Assembly: GCA_964036195.1 (NCBI GenBank)
Contig: OZ038459.1
Span: 14,133,206-14,197,205 of the forward strand
Length of the DNA stretch: 64,000 bases
Origin: Sphaerolaimus hirsutus
Lineage: Eukaryota > Nematoda > Chromadorea > Monhysterida > Sphaerolaimidae
Reading direction: 5' to 3'
Shown: positions 21,923-31,786 of the stretch, piece after piece
How the letters are laid out: the number at the start of each line of letters is the position of its first letter
How positions within the stretch are numbered: the first letter of the stretch is position 1
Made by a program: the position numbers and the translations under genes
Notes under the pieces: generated by a model
Seen by the model: the letters and a program-made list of their open reading frames with translations, nothing else
What the model was told of the DNA's origin: nothing
The model's database searches: none

Positions 21923-24715
21923 GGGGCCGCGCACACTAATTGACACTGGAATTAGCGTCAATTCAGCGTCAAATAGGTTTTAGTTGACGCGATCGGGTTC
22001 CTAATTGACATTTTTATTACCTTCGAACGTGTTAAGGCATTTAACCACTACTTGTGCCAAGTAGTTAACCAGAAAAGTCAACTGACCAAACCCCTTTTCA
22101 GAAATGAATTGACCCTGCGTTCTACGACTCGATTTGGGTGATTTAAAAGCTGTTGTGCGATGGAGCATAATTAATTTGACTTTGTGCCACTTTATTTTCA
22201 AAGATCGTGAGAACAGTACACTTTTTAAAAATATTTTCACTTTCAATATTGAAAAAAAATTTATTCATTACATGTGTGATAAATTGTTACTTTTATAGTC
22301 ATTTCATGTAGTATAAATGTCAGTGATTTTTTTAATACATACGTCAAGTTTGAATAAAATTGTTTGCAAGATTCAAAAATATTTTTCTTCAAATCAAATT
22401 TTATTTTTCATCAAACGAATTTTCGCGATGTAACAAAAACAAAGATAGCAACATGATGGCGAAAGAAAGCACTACATAGCAGTATTTTTTTTGAAAGAAT
22501 CGAGCTTGTAAATCGAAAGATATGATTTTTCACAGCTTTGATAATTAAACATTTTTAAAAAAATTTTGACAACAACTATTAAAGTTCTATATGTATAGAT
22601 CGATAGAGAAAAATTTTCCTAACATTCTCCACCAAAAATTTGATGAAATGTAAGCATTTTCGATTTTTTTAAATTAAATTTGTAAATAGCCAAAAATATT
22701 GCTGAATTGACATCAACAAATACATCAAATGTGTCAACTGAAATTGTTTCTATCAACATTTAGAATACTTGATATCGTTTTGAATTTCAAAAATGTCAAT
22801 TCAGCAATCGCGCCAGTTTATCCATGGCACTCTGCCATCACCCTCTTTCATCCACTCCTTGATCTTCTCGCGCACGCCCCTCATCTGGCAAATGGCTTCA
22901 GCAGCGCGCTGGTCAGCTGGCTCTAAGTCGATCATATTGTCGACCGCGGCGCGCCAATCGAGCTGCAGTAGGAGTTGACATTATTAATAAAAACTAAAAT
23001 TCAACAATAAATGTAAGTCTCACATTGCGGTCGCAAAGCGAAGGGTGATCCCTGACGCCCTGCAGCGGCGCCCTTTCATCGCCGTCCTCGTCAAAGTGAT
23101 CATCGATTGTGCTGCCGCGCGTCACTTGCAGCCAGTTGTGCAGCACACACAACGCCATCACCATCCTGCTGACGCGTTCCGGTTCCATGCAGATGGTGCC
23201 CAGCAAAATTCGCCAGCGAGCCGCCAGCATACCGAAAACGCATCCAACAGTTCTCCTAGCGCGAGACAAACTGAAAAAGAAGTATATAATTAGATGATTA
23301 TAAATCCAATTGATACAAAAAATAGCCCCGCTGCCTGCGCATGGAAACACCGAATTTGCATGCATACGATTAGTTTTCTATAGACATTTATTGCTAAAAC
23401 AATTTTGCAGTTGAAAAAATTAATATTTAATGTGTGTCAACTATGCGTTCGCATCCATTCCATACAAAATCCTGATGTCAATTGAAGTTTTTAAATTTCA
23501 CAAAAAAAATTCTAATTTGATTTTGAAGCGTTTCCGCACAAAAACTTCTCTACAGAAAAATGTGTGTCATATTTTTCTCTTACATCACCTTAAATTTCAT
23601 AAAAATATAACACAAACTGCATTAATTAAGTTACTTTTAGTAAGTCGGCGAGCGCAGCGTCAACTGCTGAAAATTCGCATATTTTCGAACGTTTTCAGCA
23701 TTTGAGATAGTTTGCAACAAACTTGTGTCAACTGCATGCAAAATTTGAGAAAAAAAACGTTCGCCGCGTACACTTTTCAGTCAATTGACATTTTTGATAC
23801 CCTCAGTAGACATTTACCCTTCTTCAAGCATTTCAACTGCAGTTGACACCACACACAAAAATGTCAATTAAATTATAACTTTTTAAACAATGTTTCTGTT
23901 GTCAACTTTGCTTAAGTTGACATTTATTATGACAAATTATGACATGTTTTGATAAACTTTACAATTCTTATGCATTCTTGAAAACAGACAATGTCAACTT
24001 AAAAGGCAAAATGATACTGCAAAAGGCAATCTCATGAAAATGGTACTGTGTTTTTCTAGTTTACAAAATTCAAATCTTGTCAATCAACGAGTCTTGTTTT
24101 TGTTACTCGTTTTTGTTACTTTTTTGCTAAAATCGTTGAACTTTATTTTTGCTGTCATGAAATAGAACAGCAATTGTTTTACTTACTGTGTGTTATTTCC
24201 CTTGAAAAATATTACATAATTTACATATTTTGCATTTTAAAATGTCACTTGATCTCATGATCCATTTAAATTTCGTAAAATTTCACTTTATTTCATCTTG
24301 AAAATTTGTAAACTGATATAAAAAATGTAATTAAAATGACTTTGAAATATATATATGTAAATATCAACAAAAATAAAAATACATGATAAATATCACAAAA
24401 AAAACACATATTTCACTTGTAAAATACTTAAATATGTACTGAAAAACATAAAATCTAATTAACTTTTTCAACGAGTTACATTTAGCAATTAAAATTGCAT
24501 ACTGCTCAGAAACGAACGCGTACGCAGGAAAACGCACGCGTACACTTTATTTGACTCAAACACTACCACACAAAATGTCTACTGCTAGTTGACACAAAAA
24601 TTTTGCGCACGTTTTCAACTAAAAGTGTCTCCGCGTCAATCACGAAATTGGCAGTTGACTCTGAATTGACATTATCGATACATCAAAACGAATGTCAATT
24701 AGCGTGTGTGGGCCC
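21923..24715. mobile_element. PIF/Harbinger element carrying a decayed transposase
   Basis: The ends are GGGGCCGCGCACACTAATTG on the left and its near-complement ending GTGTGTGGGCCC on the right. A 3-bp TAT duplication flanks it (21920-21922, 24716-24718). On the minus strand it contains the C-terminal part of a Harbinger-type DDE transposase (22801-23270). The remainder, 23.3-24.7 kb, is AT-rich with many TTGACA motifs and no recognisable coding. The left end matches the MITEs at 3892 and 10241; the right end matches the GGGCCCACACACGC MITEs. It looks like an internally deleted relative of the autonomous source. Confidence 0.8.
22801..23270 (-). pseudogene. HARBI1-like transposase fragment, C-terminal half
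   Basis: Two exons (23270-23024, and 22962-22801 ending in TGA) join in phase through a GTGAGA donor and a CTGCAG acceptor. The peptide runs LSRARRTVGCVFGMLAARWRIL, later EPERVSRMVMALCVLHNWLQ, and ends EKIKEWMKEGDGRVPWINWRDC. These are the hallmarks of the Harbinger DDE domain (DDE_Tnp_4 family): the RAR helix, ARWRIL, LHN and the final GxVPW. The family usually has Glu at the third catalytic position, just before the AFG/VFG; here the residues are G-C. The first two catalytic Asp blocks are not found upstream. It is therefore truncated and probably inactive. Confidence 0.75.
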
Positions 24716-25062
24716 TATGCGGAAAATAAATAAATAAAGAAGATAAACAAAATGTAACATAACCCTCTATCAGCACCCCCCTAGACCTAACACATCATGT
24801 CAGCCGAGTATACTCGGCGGACAGCACACTTAGTATAGAAACCTACCATAATTTTAGAATATCGTGATAAATTTCGTAATTAATTTTTACATAGTAAAAA
24901 CGAAACATCATGATGAAAAAACTGTATAATTTCTGGTTCATTATTCAGATGAGTTATGGTAGATTTTCATACTAAGTGTGATGTCTGCCAAGTATATGGA
25001 AAAGTACGTCACGTCAAGTAAAAATTCAACGATAAAAAAATGCGTCAAAAAAATTGACCAGG

Positions 25063-25495
25063 GGCCACTTTCCAGTACCGCAAGTGGAGAAGTGAAATGA
25101 GAAAAGCGAAGTGAAGAAAAATAAAGACGTAAGTAATGAATTCTGACTTAGACAGCCTTGTTTCTGATAACAGTTATGATGATTTAGTGGGAAACGTGCC
25201 GATTTTTTGCTCGCGTCGGAACTTTTTTGAATAGGGTTAAACTTTCAATTTCAAACTTCACTTCACTTCTCACTTCCCATTTCACTTCTCCACTTGCGGA
25301 ACTGGCACCAGAAGAACGAGGATTGATGGCCCCACACACGCTAGTTGACATTGACACTGTCAACTGGTTCCGGTCCCAATTCCAAGCTTGTATTTGAAGG
25401 TCGATCGTTGGCTCGCCAGCAAGCATTGAATTGGGATCGGAACCAGTTGACATTTGCGTCAATGTCAACTAGCGTGTGTAGGGCCGATGCTACAT
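25063..25495. mobile_element. GGCCAGT-ended foldback followed by a Harbinger MITE
   Basis: About 25063-25310 is a foldback whose arms carry CCGCAAGTGGAGAAGTGAAA and complement, ending GCGGAACTGGC. It belongs to the family also seen near 2250, 58282 and 61338. Immediately after, at 25328-25495, lies a Harbinger-type MITE (GGCCCCACACACGCTAGTTG and complement) flanked by ATG. Confidence 0.7.
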
Positions 25496-26062
25496 TACCA
25501 TCCAAGCGCCAGGCAACACGGGCACAAGTTATGAAAAACAACTCGCAAATGCATGCGAGAGAAGTTACCGTGTTTGCTTGAATACCTAATTCCCCTTTCG
25601 TCAGGCTTTTTTGAGGCGGAACTATTCGCGGGGGGGGGTCGTTCAAGTTGGGTAATTATTGTTTGGTCAAAATATTCAAGCATATTTATATCAACTCATT
25701 TCACGAAATAACACACAATAACGTACCATTTTTGTTAAAATTTGACAATTGATCAAAGTTTTTAAAGGGAAATTATTATTACCTCACTCGTAAAGGGAAG
25801 AATTATTCGAGAGGGAACTATTCAAGCAGTCACGGCACTTGGCAGTGGGGTTACACACCTACAGAGACCGGTAGTTGGGAGTGGGACTACACACCTACAG
25901 TCATGAACGCGAGCTACAAACTGAGCGTTTCTCTACATATTACTACCCTAAATACAACGTCTCACGTCATGTGACAAACAAACACCTACAGCGAAGTGCG
26001 CCAAAAACAACTACAGCGAAGTCGCTAATGATAATAAAACGCTATACCTGATTAACGAGCTC

Positions 26063-27531
26063 TAATAAAGTACACCAGTCGGCCATTTTTCGGGCTCCTA
26101 GATCCTCGTTGGCGCAGTGCCAAGACGCAGCACACGCGCCTTCGCCGCCCACAAGCTGCAAAAAGAGCACTCCCAAAATTTAACGAATACGGAACAAAAT
26201 TTTACGTTTTTACTCAAAATACCCCCCGGGGATTTATTTTTCAGAGTGAGAATTTTGAGGGGGGTTAAACGAGGGTTTTTTTTCGAGGGGGTATTTCGAG
26301 AACGGGCTATTTCAAAGGGGCTATTTCGAGAACGGGCTATTTCAAAGGGGCTATTTCGAGAGGGCTATTTCGAGAGGGCTATTTCGAGAGGGGTATTTCG
26401 AACGGGCTATTTCGAGGAAATAGGTAACTAACCGACGCAGGCAGCGATACCAGACAGGATGCAAAATCTATAACGGGAATATCGATTGGCGCAGCACCAG
26501 AACACGGCACCGAAACCAGGCTCCGCCCACAAGCTGAAAGAGAACTTCTTAGAGAAAGGTTAAGCAACGAAATAGGGCATCGGGGGTCTGCAATGGACGG
26601 TTGGGGGCCAAAAAGCCCACCTTCTACACTCTGAAAAGTCCCATACACAGTTCCCCACGATGCCGCAGAGCAGCGATTTTTAACCATACAAGACCCGGGA
26701 AGGTCAAAATTTACGATACCCCTGCGTAACATAAAAACGTACCTTCGTGAACAGAGACGCGTGTGAAATTCGCACCGGCCACGTCGATTTTTGACGAACA
26801 GCACATATCACCGGACAGGCACTCGCGCACCGGCCAAACGGTGGGTATAGGCCGCGTGGCACTTCAAGTTGCAGCAGCTGTAAAAGCGCAATTAAGCAAG
26901 TTAGCCGACCGCACAGTGCACACTGAACGCCAACATACCCTATTTCATCGAATAATACCCACTCTTCAATACCCCAGGTCTGTGCGAGCCGATGAAAAAT
27001 ATTTACCCCCCCCCCTCGAAATACCCAAGGTCTGAGCGAGCTGATGAAAAATACACTTCCCACCCCCCCCCCCCCCGCAAAGAACAATGTCACCCAAAAA
27101 TCCCACTCCGCCCCACCGCAAAGCACAATGTCACCCAAAATCCCACAGACTCAAACCTGCACTGCGAAAGATTCCAGCCAGAAAAGAACGGGAAGGAGAT
27201 CGATGAGCCAATTGGCACAGCGCCCAAACGCAGCACTGACGCCCATCCCTGACAACGATCTGAAATTTAAAAACTAATTCACAACAATTAATTAAAAAAT
27301 AAGAGGCAGTGCGAATAAACAATTGATTCGAACCTGTGTTGACAGGGTCATCGCCAAAATGTTTGCCGCAAGATTAACTTCGATCGAAAATAAACAGCTG
27401 CCGCATAATTTGCGGTCTGAAATAAAATAGATGCCGCATAATTGCTCAAATACGGTTCTCCGGGATTTTTCACCCGCAGCGTACGCAGAAATTCTCTGAA
27501 TATCACCTGCAGATTCAAGGGAAAATGTCAA
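26063..27531 (-). other. Exon-like modules repeated about every 363 bp; possible gene
   Basis: On the minus strand, similar 70-bp blocks centred on TTGGCRCAGYGCC (plus sense) begin near 26109, 26486 and 27212, with a weaker match near 26829. Each follows an acceptor-like CAG and ends at a donor-like GT. In one frame they read VLRLGAVPIG, PCSGAAPIDI and VLRLGTAPTRI-stop. Another frame of the first block gives AACWHCAN-like text (ASWHCANEDLGARKMADWCTLL). An upstream block (27510-27345) is open in a TPR-like frame, NYAASILFQTANYAAAVYF. No single phase-consistent chain was found, so this may be a gene with duplicated exons or a decayed one. Between 26210 and 26425 lies a G/C-run element. Confidence 0.25.
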
Positions 27532-28019
27532 GGTGTCAAAATGTCACGGAATGAGAGAATGTCAAAATAAAGGTAAAAACCGCACGTAAAATGATAAAAA
27601 AATACAACAACGAAAGAATTTCCAGTGCTGAAAAAAAATTGTCAACGATGATTTTGAATTTTTCAGTACGTGCTCAAAAACTTATGAACTTTACTTGGCA
27701 ACTGTTCAGTGTGTAAAGTCACGATTCCAGCGATAAAATATGATGAAATCAGCACCTTGCGCTTCAGGAAAACCGGTTTTCATGGAAAGTATTTTTACCA
27801 ACAAAAATAGCTTTTCCGCTTAAACACACCTAATAATAACTGAATGATAGCATATTGGACAATCAAGTTGAAAACATTTCCCAAAAACATTTGAGAAGGT
27901 AACGTGTCTCATTCTTACAAAAATATTGTAATTTACCGTAACGGACATAAGCCTGCCAATTCGTACAAGCGCTTAACCAAAATAGGTAATAGAACGATCG
28001 GGGTTAGGCGCTGTTGGCG

Positions 28020-28260
28020 TGGTGCCAGAGCTACGCGAAGTAAATCGCGTTACGCGAGCTGCGTGATTTGCGCAGACGCAAGTCACGCAACCACAGGGTC
28101 ACGCGACTTGCGCAGGCGCAAATTTCGCAACCACAGGGCCACGCGACTTGCGCAAATGCGCAAATTTCGCAGCTCGGGCTCGGGCTCTGGGCCGCACCTC
28201 AATGCCGAAAACTCAGAGCCGGTCTTTCAACCAGGCTCCTGGCTGGGCGTGAGCGCAAGT
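28020..28260. repeat. Degenerate tandem repeat, CACGCGACTTGCGCA unit
   Basis: Units containing ACAGGGYCACGCGACTTGCG followed by CGCAAATTTCGCAACC repeat two to three times. They are GC-rich and frame-open on the plus strand, but the peptides have no recognisable character. I regard it as simple tandem DNA. Confidence 0.5.
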
Positions 28261-28867
28261 GAACCACTTTAGGCGTATGTATCAAAATGCGGTACATTAA
28301 AATTGCGGGTTTTATGTGCGGTAAGTAGGATTTGTTCCCGCGTTTTGCGGTGAACGGTTTTCGAACCAGGAACGTCAAAAGGACACTGCGCCATCTGCGG
28401 TAGGTAGGAAAACTGAAAATTTTGCGTGTCGCTCAGAACATGCAAACTTTGAACATCAATAACTCGACTAATTCTGGGCCGATTTTAGTAAATTCACTTT
28501 TAAAATGATGACGAATGCTTGGAGAGTTCATTTCTGAGGTCAAATAGGCGATACAACATTGTGTATATATCGATTTGGCCGGATTTTGAAATGCGAAATT
28601 TACGAAAAATCTTTATTTTTGAACATGCTATCGTATACTCCTGATCGAGAGAAACTCAATGAAACAAAAATGAGATCGATATCTCTTTCCGATCAAAAGT
28701 GCAAAAGATCTAAGCCCATGCTAAATGAGATCGATATCTCTTTCCGATTAAAAGTGCAAAAAGATCTAAGCCCGTGCTAAGAACATTGAGGAGTGACGAC
28801 ACCAATTACGCTACCAGCTAAATTACGACGACACCAATTACCAGCTAAAGTAAACTCGATAGCTCCA

Positions 28868-29240
28868 CCTAGGGTTCAAACGTTTGTTTGTTTTTATAAA
28901 CGTTTTTTTTTAAAAACAACGTTTTATTTATTTAAAAAAATGACGTCCGAATGACGTTTTTAAAAAAACATTGGCCAAAATTTTTAGTACTAAGCACTAG
29001 GTATTTTGCAAAATTTTTGCATGCAAGCGCGCAATTTCACACACAAATTGACATTGGTGGTTGTTTTCATTGGTTTTGTGGCATTTTTAGTATCAAAGTA
29101 TTCATTTCTATGTGCTACCATGGGTTAATAAGCCGTCATATGTTGCTGTAGTATGTAATATTGAGGTAATGTGCTTCCATGTACCTCCAGAGTGTGTAAA
29201 TTCACTCCCAAAGTACCCACCATTTTTGGTGACTGGTCAG
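28868..29240. mobile_element. Truncated hAT MITE of the family at 18356-18931
   Basis: Starts TAGGGTTCAAACGTTTG, with AAAAACG-rich arms. It then contains a long inverted match to the core of 18600-18900, including GCGCGCAATTTCACACACAA, ATTGACATTGGTGG and TTTTCATTGGTTTTGTGGC. The far end was not resolved. The same core occurs at 34935-35005 and in the 55874-56572 copy. Confidence 0.7.
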
Positions 29241-29507
29241 AAAGATAACACCGTTCATGCTGTAAACGACATCGAAAAACGTGGACGAACTCGAAAAACA
29301 TTTTTACGCATAAACCGTATTGGGCAAGGGTTGTTACTCAAAGCGTGCCCGCTCAGGCCACTCTCAAAGTTTAAAATGCAATTTTCACAAAACTGAAAAA
29401 CGTGGAGTTATCGAGTTACGGAAGGGAACTCCTCAATTACGCTACCAATTACCAGCTAATTACGCAACACCAATTACCAGCTAAAGTACCCACAAATCAC
29501 CCACCAC

Positions 29508-30704
29508 TCACTCAGCAGCCGGATATTCGAAGATATCCATTGTGGTAACCTCAGACAACCTCGTCATGTTGTTCCGCATATCAGCTGCTGCATTCAGCAT
29601 CAGCAATCCCTCGTCCTCGGGAACCCCGTCACTGTCCCGGACATGTTCGAAAACATTAGCAGAAAATTCGACCTGCACGAAAACGAGCCGCTCGTTTGCC
29701 ACAAAAGTGCACTCCGCGACCGGCATCTGAAAAGGGTTTTGATAAAGTTTCAGGTTGTTTAATGAAGTTTCAGGCGGTTTCAAGCAGTTTAATGAAGTTT
29801 CAGGCGGTTTCAAGCAGTTTAATGAAGTTTCAGGCGGTTTCAAGCAGTTTACGAATTTTTCTAAAATATTTGGCACTGTTCCAAAAAGAGCAAAGAGCGA
29901 AAGCAGCACGAATAAAACTGCGCCAGCAACTCACTTCGGATTGTCGGCCCATCAGCGATAAGGAACGTCCAAAGAAGTGCGCGAGGCTATTTTTCCTTTT
30001 TTTTTATTTTTTCAGTCGCGAATTAGGCGGAGCTTATGGCTGTAGTTCTCGTAAAAGGCGTGGTTTTAACGTGAATTATTGGTCCCAATGTATAAAACAT
30101 TACTTAACGTAAATTACTGGTTGATGTAAAGTGCGTAATTTTGGCACTACGCCATCCCGCCAAAATTTTCCTAACCCGGATCGTTCCAGTACCACCAAAA
30201 TAAAAAAGAAAATTCCTCGCTTGTTTCGCAACAATGTCCGCGTGATTTGCATCCGTTTGGCGCAAAGCGTCCTGGCTTTTTAGATATTGATACAAACTTC
30301 CCACACTTGTATTTTCAAGGCGTCTTTAACAGCCGCGTGAATCCAAGAAATCATTTCATGTTTTCTCCGCGCAATACTGCACCCCGAAAAGTTGAAAAAA
30401 CACACCCACACACTTTTGCAGAGAACACACCGTTTGGCAGCATAATGCCAATCGGAGTTACGGCTACATTTGTTTCTAGCAATTTCCTCGTGAAAAGTGT
30501 GCAGTTTTGTACGGTGGAACGAGCCGGTAGAAGATGCCGCTGTGGATTCTCAAGAAGTTGTTCAGTCCCAGATACTTGTTGCTGACTAATACTGGAGTTT
30601 GTGTGGTCAGTTTGGATAAACTAATTTTTAGTTTGAACTGTTAAAACGAACCTCCGTACGAGACTCACTCGTCCAACTCCCGGATTCTGTAAAATGTCAA
30701 TGGC
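29508..30704 (-). CDS. Unrecognised multi-exon gene, 3' part
   Basis: Minus-strand exons with good splice signals: 30704-30669 (AIDILQNPGVGR, phase 0); 30581-30431 (frame uncertain: either QQVSGTEQLL or NKYLGLNNFLRIHSG); 30376-30298 (IARRKHEMISWIHAAVKDAL); 30271-30176 (DALRQTDANHADIVAKQARN, joins the previous exon in phase); 29986-29935 (SLAHFFGRSLSLMGRQSE); and 29726-29508 (ECTFVANERLVFVQVEF through MDIFEYPAAE-stop, joined in phase). The last exon is the most convincing, with 73 codons of mixed, non-repetitive composition. A GTGAGT at 29511-29506 overlaps the stop, so the transcript could instead splice on from 29512. No family is recognised, and not all phases between exons 2-3 and 4-5 were reconciled. 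Confidence 0.45.
29761..29850. repeat. Three identical 30-bp tandem repeats
   Basis: The unit AATGAAGTTTCAGGCGGTTT plus CAAGCAGTTT occurs three times without a single difference, followed by unrelated sequence. It lies in the intron between the last two exons of the 29.5-30.7 kb gene. Perfect identity suggests a recent expansion. Confidence 0.9.
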
Positions 30705-30733
30705 CTGCAATGGTCAAGGTGTCAAGCGCTTTG

Positions 30734-31204
30734 CAGGGGTCTCCTAGGGGGGGGGGCCCAATGGCCCCCCAAATATGCCAGCTATCTATCCCGGAGGCCG
30801 CTCAGCTGTCTATCTATCTTGGAGGCAAATTTTTTGGCTATCTATCCCCCGAATCGGCCACTTGTCTGCCTACCTGGAGCGATTTTTGAGAAACTTCGCC
30901 CCAATTTTCACTCAAAATCGCTAATTTTCGTACCTTTTATACTTTTTCACGTTCAAAATCGCGGCTTTCGCCTATACACCTTTTTTATACCTGTTTTTAG
31001 CCTGTTTTAGCTACTTTTAACCTGTTTTTAGCGATTTTTCCCCTTTCTGCCTTCTATGCATTGAAAAGGCTTGATTTGGCTATTTTGCCCCCGCGAGCCC
31101 CCCCTCCCAGCCCCCCCATAAAATTTTTCAGCTATCTATCCCTCCGGGGGAGCGATTTGCTATCTATCCAGCCCCCGCGAGGGCCGAAATCTTGGAGACC
31201 CCTA
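30734..31204. mobile_element. hAT-type MITE with CAGGGGTCTCC ends
   Basis: Starts CAGGGGTCTCC and ends GGAGACCCCTA. Flanks are GCGCTTTG (30726-30733) and GCGCTATG (31205-31212), an 8-bp duplication with one mismatch. Internal landmarks are GCTATCTATCC repeats, AGCGATTTTTGAGAAA and TTTTCACTCAAAATCGCTAA. The second full copy is at 59838-60726; a partial copy starts at 31406. Confidence 0.85.
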
Positions 31205-31405
31205 GCGCTATGTAAATGTAAACGCGCTATGTAATGTTATGCAGATTGTCAAAAGTCATGTGAAATATCTGAGGTGTAAAATGTCATGTGAAATACCTGG
31301 CATGTAAAATGTCAAATTATCCTTATTTTGAACAGTTTGGCATTATACATGAATTTCGAAACTTTCATGACATTTTACAGGCTCTGGGAGTGTTCCCACC
31401 AGTGT

Positions 31406-31645
31406 ACCAGGGGTCTCCACGATTTTGGCCCTCGCGGGGGTTGGATACATAGTTGGTCGCTCATCTGGATAAGTAGATTGCTGGTAAAACTTTTTGGGGG
31501 GTCTCGCGGGCATAGGGGATTTTCTGGGTAGCATTTTGGGGGGGGGGGGTCCGCCAAAGTTCGCATGGCTATAACTTTGGCGGACCCCCCCCCCCCCCCA
31601 AAATGCTACCCAGAAAATCCCCTTTGCTCGCGGGGGTCCAAAATA
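31406..31645. repeat. Partial CAGGGGTCTCC element with a 130-bp hairpin
   Basis: After a CAGGGGTCTCC start, the segment 31508-31625 is a strong hairpin. GGGGATTTTCTGGGTAGCAT and its complement flank G and C runs and a short loop at GTTCGCATGGCTATAAC. Confidence 0.65.
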
Positions 31646-31786
31646 AAGGCCCTCCACAGAAGTTCAAAAACAGCATAGAAATCGCCTCCTATGTTTAGAA
31701 TGTAAAATTTTGCACTTGTTACGAACTTTTTTGTAGGTTGAGTACAATGAATGTATTGATTCTAAATGCCCCTCTGTCCCACGCAG

